Source: Rhizobium herbae
GTDB lineage: Bacteria > Pseudomonadota > Alphaproteobacteria > Rhizobiales > Rhizobiaceae
Direction of reading: 5' to 3'
Assembly (NCBI RefSeq): GCF_017873135.1
Contig: NZ_JAGGJV010000014.1
Location: forward strand, 18,031-82,030
Length of the DNA: 64,000 nt
The position numbers were made by a program, and so were the translations under genes. The stretch's first letter is position 1; each line of letters opens with the position of its first letter. The notes below the pieces were generated by a model. The model saw nothing but the letters and a program-made list of their open reading frames with translations, searched no databases and was not told the DNA's origin. Positions 43,578 through 52,919 of the stretch are shown here, piece after piece.

Positions 43578-46500
43578 ACATGATTGGGAAGCCAGAGCGC
43601 ACAACGCAGCGAAGGGTTATCAAGCTCTTTGAGGAAGAACTCGGATATCGATATCTCGGTGATTGGATCGACCGGGAACGCAACAGCAATGTCGAGGAAG
43701 AGCATCTTGCTGCCTATTTGCGGCGTGCCGGCTACGGTGAGGCGCAGATCAGCGCCGCAATCCGTAAGCTTGAGATCGAAGCGAGCAATACGGTTCGAAG
43801 CCTCTACGACAACAATCAGGCAGTCTACGGGCTTTTGCGCTACGGTGTTTCCGTTCAGGTGGAGGCCGGACGGCCTTCGGAGACAGTCAAACTTATCAAC
43901 TGGTCCAATCCTCACGCCAACGATTTTGCGATTGCCGAAGAGGTTACACTGCGTGGCGGGCATGAGCGTCGCCCCGATCTGGTTTTGTACGTGAATGGTA
44001 TCGCCCTTGGTGTGATCGAGCTAAAGAACAGCCGTGTCAGTATTGGCGACGGTATTCGCCAGATTCTCTCCAACCAGAGACCCGAGTTTAACGCTGCATT
44101 CTTCTCCACGATCCAGATCGTTTTCGCTGGAAGCGATTCCGAGGGGCTGCAATACGGCACGATCGGCACAGCGGAAAAATACTTCCTCAAATGGAAAGAG
44201 GATGAGGCGGACGACAGCCGGTACAAGTTGGACAAGTACCTGCTCAAAATCTGCAACAAGGATCGGCTCATGGAGCTGATGCACGATTTCGTGCTGTTTG
44301 ACGCAGGGGTCAAAAAACTCCCTCGCGTTCACCAATATTTAGGGATCAAAGCCGCTCAAGAGAATATCCGCCGCAGCGAGGGTGGGATCATCTGGCATAC
44401 TCAGGGGTCCGGCAAGAGCATTGTCATGGTGCTGCTCGCGAAATGGATTCTGGAGAATAACGCCAACGCCCGCGTCGTCGTCATTACGGATCGCGACGAG
44501 CTAGACAAGCAGATCAAGGGTGTGTTCGCAGGCGCTGGGGAAGCGATTCATCGTACCAACAGTGGGCGGGATTTAATGTCTGTGCTCGCACAGGCAAAAC
44601 CGCGTCTCTTATGCTCTCTGTTGCATAAGTTTGGCCAGCGCGGTGTCGATGATTTTGATGCTTTCATCAAGGAACTAGAGGCACAGCCTAGCAAAACAGT
44701 GGGTGATCTGTTCGTTTTCGTCGACGAATGTCACAGAACACAAGGCGGCAAGTTGCACAAAGCGATGACCGCATTGATGCCGAATGCTGTGTTCATTGGT
44801 TTCACGGGAACGCCGCTGCTTAAGAAGGATGCCCAGACAAGCATTGAAGTCTTTGGTCGCTATATCCACACCTACAAGTTCGGTGAAGCCGTAGAAGATG
44901 AAGTCGTCCTCGATCTGATTTATGAAGCGCGAGACATCGACCAGCGGCTCGGTTCAGAAGATAAAATCGAAGCTTGGTTCGACGCTAAAACAAAGGGGTT
45001 GAACGACTGGCAGAAGGATGAGCTGAAAAAGAAGTGGGGGACGATGCAGCATGTGCTCAGTTCCCGTTCCCGCAAAGAGCGGGTCGTTCAGGACGTGATA
45101 TTCGATTTTAGCGTAAAGCCTCGCCTGTCGAGCGAACGCGGTAACGCTATTCTGGTCGCCGCCAGCATCTATGATGCCTGCAAATACTTTGAGTTACTCC
45201 AAAAGACGCCATTCAGAGGCCGGTGCGGGCTCGTGACATCCTACAACCCCGTGACGCAGGACGTCACGCGCGAGGATACCGGGGCCAATTCCGAGTCAGA
45301 CAAGCAATTCATTTACAATACCTATACGGACCTCTTGAAGACCGTCGTCGCTAAGCCTGGGATGAGCAAAACCGAGAGTTACGAAGAAGATGTAAAATCC
45401 CTCTTCATCACGCAACCGGCAAATATGAAGCTGCTGATCGTCGTCAGTAAATTGCTCACCGGGTTTGATGCGCCATCTTGCACTTACCTCTACATTGACA
45501 AAGAGATGCAGGACCACGGCCTGTTCCAAGCCATTTGCCGGACCAATCGCCTTGATGGCGACGACAAGGAATTTGGCTACATTGTTGATTACAAGGGCCT
45601 GCTACAAAAGGTCGAGAAAGCCATTGCGGTTTATACGTCGGAGCTAGACGCGACCTCAGGCGGTGCGGATCCTGGTATCCTTCTCAAAGATCGCCTTGAG
45701 AAGGGCCGAGAGAGATTGGATGAAGCTCTTGAAGTGCTCGTTCTTCTGTGCGAGCCGGTTGACCCCCCGAAGGCCGAGCTTCAATACATTCGCCATTTCT
45801 GCGGAAATACCGAGATTGCAACAGACCTTGAGGAGCGAGAGCCCCAGCGAGCTGCGCTCTACAAGGCCACAGCCAGCCTTGTGCGTGCCTATGCTGGCAT
45901 TGCCGATGAGATGGAGGAGGCGGGCTACTCCGGCGACGATATCAAACGGATCAAGGCGCGTGTAGAGGAGAGTATCGCGCTTCGCGACACGGTGCGCCGG
46001 GCTGCGGGTGAATTGCTCGACCTCAAGGCCTACGAAGCCGACATGCGTCATCTGATCGATACCTATATTGAGGCCGACGAGCCGCGTAAAATTTCTCCAT
46101 TCGATGATATCAGCCTGATCGAACTTATCGTCAAATCGGGCATAGCAGACGCCATTGCGGGACAGCTTTCTGGGCTAAAGGGCAATCGCGAGGCCATCGC
46201 CGAAACAATTGAGAACAACGTTCGCAGCAAAATCGTCAAAGAGCGCATGAACGATCCCGACTTCTTTGACCGCATTTCTGCGCTTCTCGAAGAGGTGATA
46301 CGCGATCGCAGGGCCAAAGCCCTCGACTACGAGGCTTACCTCAAGTGCATGGCTGAGATCGTAAAAACTTTGGCTGCCGGAAAAACCGAAGATACGCCCG
46401 CGCAGTTGGATACCCCAGGCAAGCGTGCCCTTTATAACAACCTTGGCAAAAATGAAGACCTTGCCATGCGGATTGATTCTGCCGTCAAGACGTCCCGTTC

Positions 46501-46624
46501 CGACGATTGGAGAGGGGTTGAGCCGAAAGAGCGCGCGGTCAAAGCGGCTCTTTATAAGGAACTTCAAGACAAAGATGAGGTTGAGCGCGTGTTCGTCATC
46601 ATCAAGGCCCAGCGGGAATACTGA
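43574..46624 (+). CDS. hsdR: Type I restriction endonuclease subunit HsdR
   Basis: The 1016-residue motor-nuclease translocates DNA and cuts it when the target is unmethylated. The N-terminal nuclease region carries the PD-(D/E)xK pattern (HERRPDLVLYVNGIALGVIE with LKNSR, near residue 135). The helicase motifs are GIIWHTQGSGKSIVMVLLAK near residue 275, VFVDECHRTQGG near residue 380 and GFTGTPLLKKD near residue 415, then FDAPSCTYLYIDKEMQDH and QAICRTNRLDGDDK. Length is normal. It overlaps the upstream and downstream genes by 1-4 bases in a single operon. Confidence 0.95.
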   Translation: MNMIGKPERTTQRRVIKLFEEELGYRYLGDWIDRERNSNVEEEHLAAYLRRAGYGEAQISAAIRKLEIEASNTVRSLYDNNQAVYGLLRYGVSVQVEAGRPSETVKLINWSNPHANDFAIAEEVTLRGGHERRPDLVLYVNGIALGVIELKNSRVSIGDGIRQILSNQRPEFNAAFFSTIQIVFAGSDSEGLQYGTIGTAEKYFLKWKEDEADDSRYKLDKYLLKICNKDRLMELMHDFVLFDAGVKKLPRVHQYLGIKAAQENIRRSEGGIIWHTQGSGKSIVMVLLAKWILENNANARVVVITDRDELDKQIKGVFAGAGEAIHRTNSGRDLMSVLAQAKPRLLCSLLHKFGQRGVDDFDAFIKELEAQPSKTVGDLFVFVDECHRTQGGKLHKAMTALMPNAVFIGFTGTPLLKKDAQTSIEVFGRYIHTYKFGEAVEDEVVLDLIYEARDIDQRLGSEDKIEAWFDAKTKGLNDWQKDELKKKWGTMQHVLSSRSRKERVVQDVIFDFSVKPRLSSERGNAILVAASIYDACKYFELLQKTPFRGRCGLVTSYNPVTQDVTREDTGANSESDKQFIYNTYTDLLKTVVAKPGMSKTESYEEDVKSLFITQPANMKLLIVVSKLLTGFDAPSCTYLYIDKEMQDHGLFQAICRTNRLDGDDKEFGYIVDYKGLLQKVEKAIAVYTSELDATSGGADPGILLKDRLEKGRERLDEALEVLVLLCEPVDPPKAELQYIRHFCGNTEIATDLEEREPQRAALYKATASLVRAYAGIADEMEEAGYSGDDIKRIKARVEESIALRDTVRRAAGELLDLKAYEADMRHLIDTYIEADEPRKISPFDDISLIELIVKSGIADAIAGQLSGLKGNREAIAETIENNVRSKIVKERMNDPDFFDRISALLEEVIRDRRAKALDYEAYLKCMAEIVKTLAAGKTEDTPAQLDTPGKRALYNNLGKNEDLAMRIDSAVKTSRSDDWRGVEPKERAVKAALYKELQDKDEVERVFVIIKAQREY

Positions 46625-47328
46625 TGGTGAGCGAGCTGGAAATCGCTGATGTAACGGTTGATGTCGTGTTCAAGGACATTAAGAATGTGCATCTGAGTGT
46701 GTACCCTCCAACGGGCCGCGTTCGCGTATCCGCACCAAGCGATATGAAGCTTGAGACAATCCGGCTCTTTGCCCTCTCGAAAATTGGCTGGATCAGGAAA
46801 AATCAAAGGAAGATCGTCTTACAGGAGCGCGAAACCCCGCGTGAATTTATCGAGCGTGAAAGCCACTATATATGGGGGCGGCGCTATCTTCTCAGAATCG
46901 AAGATCATTATGAGCGCGGGGACGTGCTGCTCGGCCACAAAACCATAGAGCTGAATGTGCCGAAGGAAGCCTCCCAGAGTGAAAAACGGGAGGTCTTTCT
47001 CAACTGGTGCCGCGAAGAGCTACGGACGGCCAGCAAGCCGATCATCGAGCAATATGAGCGTCAACTCGATGTCCAAGTGAAGCGGTTCTTTATTCAGCGG
47101 ATGCGAACAAAGTGGGGAAGTAGCAGCCCGCAAAGGCGGTCCATTCGGCTAAACCTCGATTTGATCCGTTTCACACCGGACTGCCTGCGATACGTCATAC
47201 TTCATGAAATGGCTCATTTCATCGTCCCCAATCACAACGCGCATTTCATATCGATCCTCGACGCAAATATGCCTGCTTGGAGAACTATACGCGCCACTCT
47301 TAATTATGGTCCGCTGGCGGAATTCTAG
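46624..47328 (+). CDS. YgjP-like zinc metallopeptidase (DUF45) ending the hsd operon
   Basis: The 234-residue protein belongs to the YgjP/DUF45 group. The zinc-binding motif YVILHEMAHFIVPNHNAHF near residue 190 gives the HExxH and third His. Upstream is the family segment RMRTKWGSSSPQRRSIRLNL. Its ATG overlaps the hsdR stop. These proteins occur next to type I restriction genes in many genomes; the substrate is unknown. It may limit the amount of HsdR by proteolysis, as ClpXP does elsewhere, but this is a guess. Confidence 0.88.
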   Translation: MVSELEIADVTVDVVFKDIKNVHLSVYPPTGRVRVSAPSDMKLETIRLFALSKIGWIRKNQRKIVLQERETPREFIERESHYIWGRRYLLRIEDHYERGDVLLGHKTIELNVPKEASQSEKREVFLNWCREELRTASKPIIEQYERQLDVQVKRFFIQRMRTKWGSSSPQRRSIRLNLDLIRFTPDCLRYVILHEMAHFIVPNHNAHFISILDANMPAWRTIRATLNYGPLAEF

Positions 47329-47382
47329 CGAAGGCAGTCGGTTCAAGTGCACTCGGGGACACGCTTGGAGGGGGAGTTTGGT

Positions 47383-48309
47383 CTATTTTGCCGAGACCTT
47401 CTGCCGCCCAGTTGCCCGATATGGATCGCCCCCATTTCCTGCCAGGTCCAGGTGGTAGCGACGTGCGTCCAGGATTTCGAGGAGCCTCGCATGGTCTTGA
47501 ACACGGCATTGAAGGCGTCCGTCCGCGAGCGTCTTAAAGACAATGCCATGCCGTACAGCCATTTCTTCAATCCGTGCTTGCTGGAAGTTCGCTAGATTAG
47601 GATTGGCAGCGATCGATGCAGCGTGTCTTGCCATTTGAGGATGGCGAGCGATACTGGCCTGGATGCGTGTCATATCGAGGAACAAAACAGTATCTTGAAT
47701 ATGCTGGAGTTTGGCGGTAGCGGTTGCTGCCACATGTTCGGTGATTTGCGCGACCAATTCCACATTGCGAGGATTTAGAATGAAAATGTTCGCATCCGTG
47801 ACAACTACATCGTATTGGGGATCGAGCTTTAGCGTGTCTTCTTCAATAAGTACAACCGTATCGTTGACTAAACGGACTAACCGATTGCGGGCTGTCAACG
47901 TAGCCTTAAGCTGAGTTGCCTTGCGGATTCCAACGGCTTTTCGGCCCTGATTGTCGGTGAACTCTCCGAAATAGAATTCAATTTCGGAAACGTGATCGTT
48001 CAAGTTGGTCAAGTCAGGGAGGCCGCCAACATCGAAAATTTCGGAAAGCGCCGTCATGTACTCGTTGTTACGAGGACTATAAATCCGGCGCTTGCTCCCG
48101 TAATCTTCTGAGATATCGTAGACTTCCCAAGCCGTCGCGACGCCCTCGAAAGCGTTCACGGTATCGCTTAAAATCGATTTTAGTGCGCTCTTTGTTCCAG
48201 CGTCGGAGGGAATGAAATAGCGTTGCGCGTTTCCTCTTAGGCTCACGCCGAGATTCACCGCCTGTATGTTTTGAACGTCGAACTCCTGATTAATCATCGT
48301 CTTTTTCAT
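47383..48309 (-). CDS. kwaB: Kiwa defence protein KwaB (DUF4868)
   Basis: The 308-residue protein matches KwaB: an N-terminal beta-rich part (VSLRGNAQRYFIPSDAGTKS) and a DUF4868 region around residues 160-260 (YDVVVTDANIFILNPRNVEL; IRKATQLKATLTARNRLVRL). In Kiwa, KwaB binds DNA and acts with the membrane sensor KwaA to halt phage DNA replication and late transcription. It overlaps kwaA by 20 bases. It is convergent with the hsd operon and ends 54 bases from it. Confidence 0.85.
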   Translation of the reverse strand: MKKTMINQEFDVQNIQAVNLGVSLRGNAQRYFIPSDAGTKSALKSILSDTVNAFEGVATAWEVYDISEDYGSKRRIYSPRNNEYMTALSEIFDVGGLPDLTNLNDHVSEIEFYFGEFTDNQGRKAVGIRKATQLKATLTARNRLVRLVNDTVVLIEEDTLKLDPQYDVVVTDANIFILNPRNVELVAQITEHVAATATAKLQHIQDTVLFLDMTRIQASIARHPQMARHAASIAANPNLANFQQARIEEMAVRHGIVFKTLADGRLQCRVQDHARLLEILDARRYHLDLAGNGGDPYRATGRQKVSAK

Positions 48310-48868
48310 CCACTAGAACGTTTCCACCCAACCGATACCCCGTTAAAGGCATTTTCTCCGGCAAATAATGCCGACGCGAAATGACCGCGTATGTCGCTAG
48401 TCGATCATCATTCCCTGAAGGCGTTCCTATTTTGACTTCCACTGTATAAATTCTGTAACCCAAGATCGCAAAGACGAGATTCATATAATGAAGACGCATA
48501 TGCCAGAACAAAAACGTGATGAATAGAAACGCTATTAATACCGATGTTAGATCGCGAAGCTCATCGACATTTGCGTCGAACAGCGGGATCAGCATCGCGA
48601 ACAGGTAAGTGAGGAGGTGCTCGCGCTGATCTTTGGCGCTAACGACGGTTATCGTTTTCACGTTTTGATGTTTCTTGGCCGTCCTGAATATTAAATAAAG
48701 TAGCACCGTCGGGAGCGCGAACAGAAATACGCATACCGGTATCCAAATGCTGTCACTAATGGCGTCCACGCCACGAACTGCCCAAAGAAGAAACACGGGG
48801 CTCAGACTTGAGCACACCAATATGAAGCGGACCAAGCCGAGGCCTTCGTTTACTTTCTCGCTGCTCAT
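48290..48868 (-). CDS. kwaA: Kiwa membrane protein KwaA
   Basis: From the ATG at 48,868 (a GGGGGG run lies about 4 bases upstream) this is a 192-residue protein with four membrane segments: FILVCSSLSPVFLLWAV, WIPVCVFLFALPTVLLYLI, HLLTYLFAMLIPLF and LTSVLIAFLFITFLFWHMRL. A soluble C-terminal region follows (GYRIYTVEVKIGTPSGNDDR...RRHYLPEKMPL). This layout and the neighbouring DUF4868 gene identify KwaA, which senses phage attachment or injection at the inner membrane. The last 6 residues overlap kwaB. Confidence 0.85.
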   Translation of the reverse strand: MSSEKVNEGLGLVRFILVCSSLSPVFLLWAVRGVDAISDSIWIPVCVFLFALPTVLLYLIFRTAKKHQNVKTITVVSAKDQREHLLTYLFAMLIPLFDANVDELRDLTSVLIAFLFITFLFWHMRLHYMNLVFAILGYRIYTVEVKIGTPSGNDDRLATYAVISRRHYLPEKMPLTGYRLGGNVLVDEKDDD

Positions 48869-49158
48869 GCGTCCCCCCATTGTCCGCAGACTAGAAACTA
48901 TCGCGGGAGGTTTCAACAGGAAATGCAATCACAGGGTTTAATGTTGGAAAAGAGCGGATGGGGTAGAGGAATCTGCCGTCAGGGACATGGCGCAGGGCAT
49001 CTCATTTTCAGTGCTCTAGGTAGATGTTTTCAGTTTCATCCTCTAGGGCGCGCCAGATCTCCACCAGTTCAGAGCAAAGATGGGCACTTAATCCCACTCT
49101 TGATCTGGATAAAGCTTCCTAGCCTTAAAAACAGAGTCTTGGCCGGGGGGGCCAGCCG

Positions 49159-49344
49159 TCATGACGCCCTTCGCACTTCCGTTTGCCTGGTACCTCCCTT
49201 TGCGATCAGGTCAAGCCGTTGGCGGAAAAAAGTTAACCATTCGAGCGCACTCGGATTGCTGCTGTCGGGTGGCCAATGGCCAGGCAACGCGTAGCCGTAC
49301 TTGCCGCATTTCATCGTTCGCAGTTCCAACTTTTCAAGCACTGG
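49159..49344 (+). repeat. 186-bp direct repeat, copy 1
   Basis: This segment matches 62,032-62,217 in the same orientation, without gaps and with about a dozen differences by eye. Both begin at TCATGACGCCC and end at CTGG. Together they flank about 12.9 kb containing the IS element, kinases, peptidase, Fic, VapBC and TadG genes. On the minus strand both encode the same C-terminal peptide. Confidence 0.85.
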
Positions 49345-49526
49345 CATGCCATGCTCGACCAGCCACCCTCGCCACTGCTCGATCTGCTCCGCCTTCGTCT
49401 CGGCGACGAAAACGAGCGGGACGGCTCGCCGCGTCTCGACGCGAGTCGGCCCGTCCTCGCGCGGGTTAGGTTTATTTATTTTTTCTTTCTCTAAGTTTGG
49501 TGGACATATTTGTCCACCGGCTCAGT
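49159..49526 (-). pseudogene. Gene fragment containing the first 186-bp repeat copy
   Basis: A frame open from about 49,526 to a TGA at 49,159 reads like the C-terminal part of a real protein (PLVFVAETKAEQIEQW, EHGMPVLEKLELRTMKCGKY, LPGHWPPDSSNPSALEWLTF), but it lacks a plausible start. Its last 62 codons occur again at 62,032-62,217 with amino acids mostly kept. The parent family is not recognised. Likely a remnant of a once longer gene. Confidence 0.5.
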
Positions 49527-49680
49527 TCCGCGTGGAAACCAACAGGCGACTTCCAAACTTGTTGCAGGGGGAGTGAAATCAGCAACTAATCTTTACGCTC
49601 TCTTCTGCCTGCCAATAAGACACAAAAAATCTGATTAAATTTAATCTAAATTTTTCATTAACTCATATGTGGAACGGCCC

Positions 49681-49925
49681 GGTTGGCAAGGTTTTTCAGC
49701 GCAAATCACCTCCGGACGGTGCAGTCATATGTCCGGCCTGTGAGCGCGGTCATTGACCGCTGGCCACGATGAGATCCGCGATGTCGATCGCCTAATCAAT
49801 TTTGCGCGCTTAAAGGCGCAGTGAGTCAGACGGTCTGATCGACATCGAGGTATCGCCCCTCGGGTTCATCACGCTTTCGTACCTTGCCGCTTTATCCCGA
49901 CGCAGGAACGCCGGGAATTCTGTTC
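49681..49925 (-). ncRNA. Candidate bridge RNA region of the IS element
   Basis: The 245 bases between the transposase stop and the inverted repeat contain short stems (for example GCGGTCATTGACCGC near 49,747 and CGATGTCGAT/ATCGACATCG near 49,787 with 49,840) and no gene. In IS1111-type elements the bridge RNA, which pairs with target and donor DNA to guide the recombinase, comes from this side. The exact RNA limits cannot be read from sequence alone. Confidence 0.5.
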
Positions 49926-50954
49926 CTACGCCTCTGCCATCGCTGGCGCTTGGTATGTGCCGCCCTTGACCAAAATCGCCCATATCGTGCGGGCCATCTT
50001 GTTAGCCAGCGCCACGGCTGCCACCTTGTAGGGGCGTCGTGCCATTATTGAAACGACCCAGCCAGGTAGCTTTGAACCTCTCCGAGCCTGTTTCAGAATC
50101 GATGTAGCACCGACAATCAGTAGAGTTCGCAACTGCTTATTGCCGCGCTTTGAGATCTTGCCAAGCCGCTCCTTCCCTCCGCTGGAGTTCGCTCTTGGCG
50201 TGATGCCGATCCAGGCCGCCAAATCCCGCCCTGTTCGAAAGGCTGCCGGATCCTGAACCGCGGCACGAACAGTCGCTGCAATAATAGGACCGACGCCGGG
50301 GATGGTTGTTAAACGACGTGCGGCATCATCAGCTTTCACTGCTGCGACAATCTTACTGTCGAGCACCTCAACCCTTTCTGTCAGCCTTTCGATCTGATCG
50401 GCCATCTCCAAAAGCGCAGCTCTGGCCGAGTTTGGTAGACGACCGTCACGATCGTCGCGCAAAATGGCGACGAGCTTTGCAATACTGGTCATGCCGGTGG
50501 CGGCGACGATCCCGAGCTCGGCCATATGAGCACGCATCGCATTCGCCGTCTGGCTTCGCTGACGCACGAGTAACTCCCGGGTCTTCAAAACCATCCCGGC
50601 AGCTTGCTCGTCCGGTGTTTTGACTGGCACGAAGCGCATTGTCGGGCGCGTGACCGCCTCGCAGATCGCCTCCGCATCGGCGGCATCGGTCTTGTTACGT
50701 TTGACGTAGGGCTTCACGTACGCTGGCGGCATCAACCGCACCGTATGGCCGAATTCGCCGATCGCGTTGGCCCAGTAGTGGGCACTCCCGCATGCTTCCA
50801 TTCCGACAAGGCATGGTTCGATGTGACGAAAGAACTCCAACACCTGTGATCGCCGCAAGGCACGGCGGACAGCGACGTGCCCGCCTTCAGTGATGGCGTG
50901 GATCTGAAAGACCGACTTGGCCAAATCCAGTCCAATTGTGGTAATCTTCTCCAT
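49926..50954 (-). CDS. IS110-family transposase (DEDD recombinase)
   Basis: The 342-residue transposase has the N-terminal RuvC-like DEDD domain: TIGLDLAKSVFQIHAI with the first Asp, VGMEACGSAHYWA with the Glu, and RNKTDAADAEAICEAV with the last two Asp near residue 92. The C-terminal helix-hairpin-helix part and the serine-containing ITPRANSSGGKERLGKISK motif near residue 260 complete the IS110 pattern. Length is normal, and no frameshift is seen, so it may be active. Confidence 0.93.
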   Translation of the reverse strand: MEKITTIGLDLAKSVFQIHAITEGGHVAVRRALRRSQVLEFFRHIEPCLVGMEACGSAHYWANAIGEFGHTVRLMPPAYVKPYVKRNKTDAADAEAICEAVTRPTMRFVPVKTPDEQAAGMVLKTRELLVRQRSQTANAMRAHMAELGIVAATGMTSIAKLVAILRDDRDGRLPNSARAALLEMADQIERLTERVEVLDSKIVAAVKADDAARRLTTIPGVGPIIAATVRAAVQDPAAFRTGRDLAAWIGITPRANSSGGKERLGKISKRGNKQLRTLLIVGATSILKQARRGSKLPGWVVSIMARRPYKVAAVALANKMARTIWAILVKGGTYQAPAMAEA

Positions 50955-51104
50955 GGAACGGTTCCCTCTGTCTTGTGGCGATTGGCGTCACCACGATAGG
51001 CATCCTGGATGCCGGCGCGAAGGGCCGTTCCACACCATCAATTTTGTCGCGAAAATCCCGAATTTTGCTCGATGGGTTAACCAGACTTTTGCAGCGCTGC
51101 AAAA

Positions 51105-51695
51105 TTAGGATTTTGGCGACGCTAGAAGTAGCGTCCGCTGCACGAACTCATCAAAGAGAGTGGCCACGGCAAGGTCGTCTGAGGTGTCCACGACCCTCAC
51201 GCCATGTTTCCTGGCGGCCACATGCATTTCCGAATTGTCGCGCAAGGATCGGTCTATAAATTTGTCGATTATGCTGCGCCTAGTCTCATCAGAGTGATTA
51301 TATTTCGCCTCGGATCGCATCCTCTCTCGAAGGAAATCGTTGTCGGCATAGAGGAAAACCCCCAGCAGCTCGTCGGAAATGAGGGGAGCTATATACTCAG
51401 GCCGAAGTGCAGAGCCTTCAAACACGAAAGGCATTTGAACACGGCGCTCTGCGTCGATTCGTTGCCGTATGCTCGGCCACATGTTTTCGTGGTGTACCTT
51501 GAGAAACCAATAGATCGTCTCATGCGAAAGGCGAGAATAATATTCAGCGACAGGAGGGCGCACGTCCGGTCAAGGCCGGCCGGGATGACGTGCGATGCTA
51601 TCCGTCGAGATTACGTTACATCCAAGCTGTTGAGCTAGGCGCGTCGCGAATGTCGTCTTGCCAACGTTGGAACTGCCGGAAATCAAGACGCCCAT
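51105..51695 (-). pseudogene. P-loop kinase-like gene with an in-frame stop codon
   Basis: Reading from the ATG at 51,695 gives MGVLISGSSNVGKTTFATRL, with a clear Walker A, then ISTDSIARHPGRP followed by a TGA at about 51,570-51,572. The same frame continues PDVRPPVAEYYSRLSHETIY to a stop at 51,105. A Trp codon (GRPWPDV) changed to TGA would explain this. The whole frame of 197 codons looks like an AAA-type ATP-binding or small-molecule kinase protein. The distal part could restart from a GTG at 51,563, but would lack the ATP-binding loop. Confidence 0.75.
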
Positions 51696-51837
51696 AACGG
51701 TCTTTCTTCAATATTCGCAAAAATCCCGAGTTTTTTCAGTTTTGCGCGCGATATTTGCGATGTTGCAGAATTGGAATTTCTGCGACAAAACCCTCAAACT
51801 TTTTATCACATTATTCCGGGCGGGGAGCAAAGTCAGC

Positions 51838-52458
51838 TTGATCATCGTCGTGGAAGGGATCAGTGCCGCTGGCAAGACGACCTGGTGCCGTCAACATGCT
51901 GCGCAATACCTGATCAAGGAAAGCTATCCGGAGAACCGGCCTGATCGGCATGCTGACGCCGTCGAGGCTGGCCGTCTGTGGACGGAGTGGAATGCAAAGC
52001 GGTGGTCCGACGCTGTTGCAATGGAGCGGGCCAAAGGTGCCGCCGTTTGCGATACGGATCCTCTAAAACTGCATTTCTCCTGGGCTCTCTGGCAGACCGG
52101 TGAGGCACGAGAGGCCGAGTGGCTTGCCCAGTTGGAGTTTACTCGCGAAGCGATCCGCAATCGCCGGCTGGGGTTTGCCGATCGCTACCTGTTCAAGAGG
52201 ATCGATCCGCTGGCCGCCCAACAGCAGCGGGATGGTGACACCGCCAGGCCGCGGCCGAATTTCGGCCTGCATCTGCGTCTGCACAGCTCGCTGGTGCGAT
52301 GGTACGAGACGATCGCAGAGCTGATGCCGGAGAGGGTCGTGTGGGAGCTACCGCAGATGCTTCCGCCGACCGCCGCGACGGGCGACCCTCATCGCTATGA
52401 TCTGGCGCTGTTCGACAGGTTCATCGGTCTGCTGCCCCGGGCCGAGCAGAGGCCGTAG
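51838..52458 (+). CDS. P-loop nucleoside/deoxynucleoside-kinase-like protein
   Basis: Starting from a TTG at 51,838, ten bases after a GGGGAG site, the protein has about 207 residues and begins LIIVVEGISAAGKTTWCRQH, a Walker A loop. Later FADRYLFKRIDPLA and the LRLHSSLVRWYETI stretch resemble the lid and adenine-side regions of nucleotide kinases. Longer frames to 51,658 run through an AT-rich upstream stretch that reads unlike a protein. It is divergent from the broken P-loop gene. Substrate unknown. Confidence 0.65.
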   Translation: MIIVVEGISAAGKTTWCRQHAAQYLIKESYPENRPDRHADAVEAGRLWTEWNAKRWSDAVAMERAKGAAVCDTDPLKLHFSWALWQTGEAREAEWLAQLEFTREAIRNRRLGFADRYLFKRIDPLAAQQQRDGDTARPRPNFGLHLRLHSSLVRWYETIAELMPERVVWELPQMLPPTAATGDPHRYDLALFDRFIGLLPRAEQRP

Positions 52459-52539
52459 ACCATCCTTACGTCGGTGTATTGCCGGCCGATCTATATATGA
52501 TAATGTCCTTTATCGAACATTCTCAAGCGAGTGCGTCAT

Positions 52540-52809
52540 ATGGCTGTTGCAGTTTACGTAAAAGTGGGTCGGACAAATCGTAACCCAGTAGCGCTTGCCG
52601 ATTTAGCGCGTCGGCAGGCAAATTATCTTGGCCCCGACGGGTTTTCAGCGATGAGGGGCCAAACAGACGAACGTTTTCGAGAGCGCGGAAACCTTCGCCT
52701 CGTATTTCCGTCACTGCGTATTGCGCGGGCGTTTCAGGATCGCGTCGAGGAAAATTGCGACGACGCCGTTTTCACGGAGCGTAAGCTATTGCGGAAAAAA
52801 CGCTCCTGA
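52540..52809 (+). CDS. Small hypothetical protein
   Basis: An 89-residue basic protein (MAVAVYVKVGRTNRNPVALA) with segments LGPDGFSAMRGQTDERFRER and RLVFPSLRIARAFQDRVEEN. A second ATG at 52,531 would add three residues. It follows the kinase-like gene by 81 bases on the same strand. No family is recognised, but even codon use supports a real gene. Confidence 0.5.
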   Translation: MAVAVYVKVGRTNRNPVALADLARRQANYLGPDGFSAMRGQTDERFRERGNLRLVFPSLRIARAFQDRVEENCDDAVFTERKLLRKKRS

Positions 52810-52919
52810 TCTCAAACGTGAACTTGAAATAGGGTGATGGGTAAGAGGCGGTTTCTCGGCGAGCGGTAAACCTTATTACTGTATCTTCAACGACTTCCAT
52901 GCCCACCTTTGCAAAGAGT

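Larger units (their letters stand above)
49661..51041 (-). mobile_element. IS110-family element, IS1111-like, about 1.4 kb
   Basis: A complete-looking element: one transposase gene, and a perfect 13-bp subterminal inverted repeat TGTGGAACGGCCC at 49,668-49,680 with its complement at 51,022-51,034. Subterminal repeats set a few bases in from the ends are the mark of the IS1111 subgroup. The exact ends are estimated. The 245-base non-coding stretch after the transposase (49,681-49,925) is where an IS1111-type bridge RNA would be encoded. The element lies between the repeat-bearing fragment and the broken kinase gene without cutting either visibly. Confidence 0.82.
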
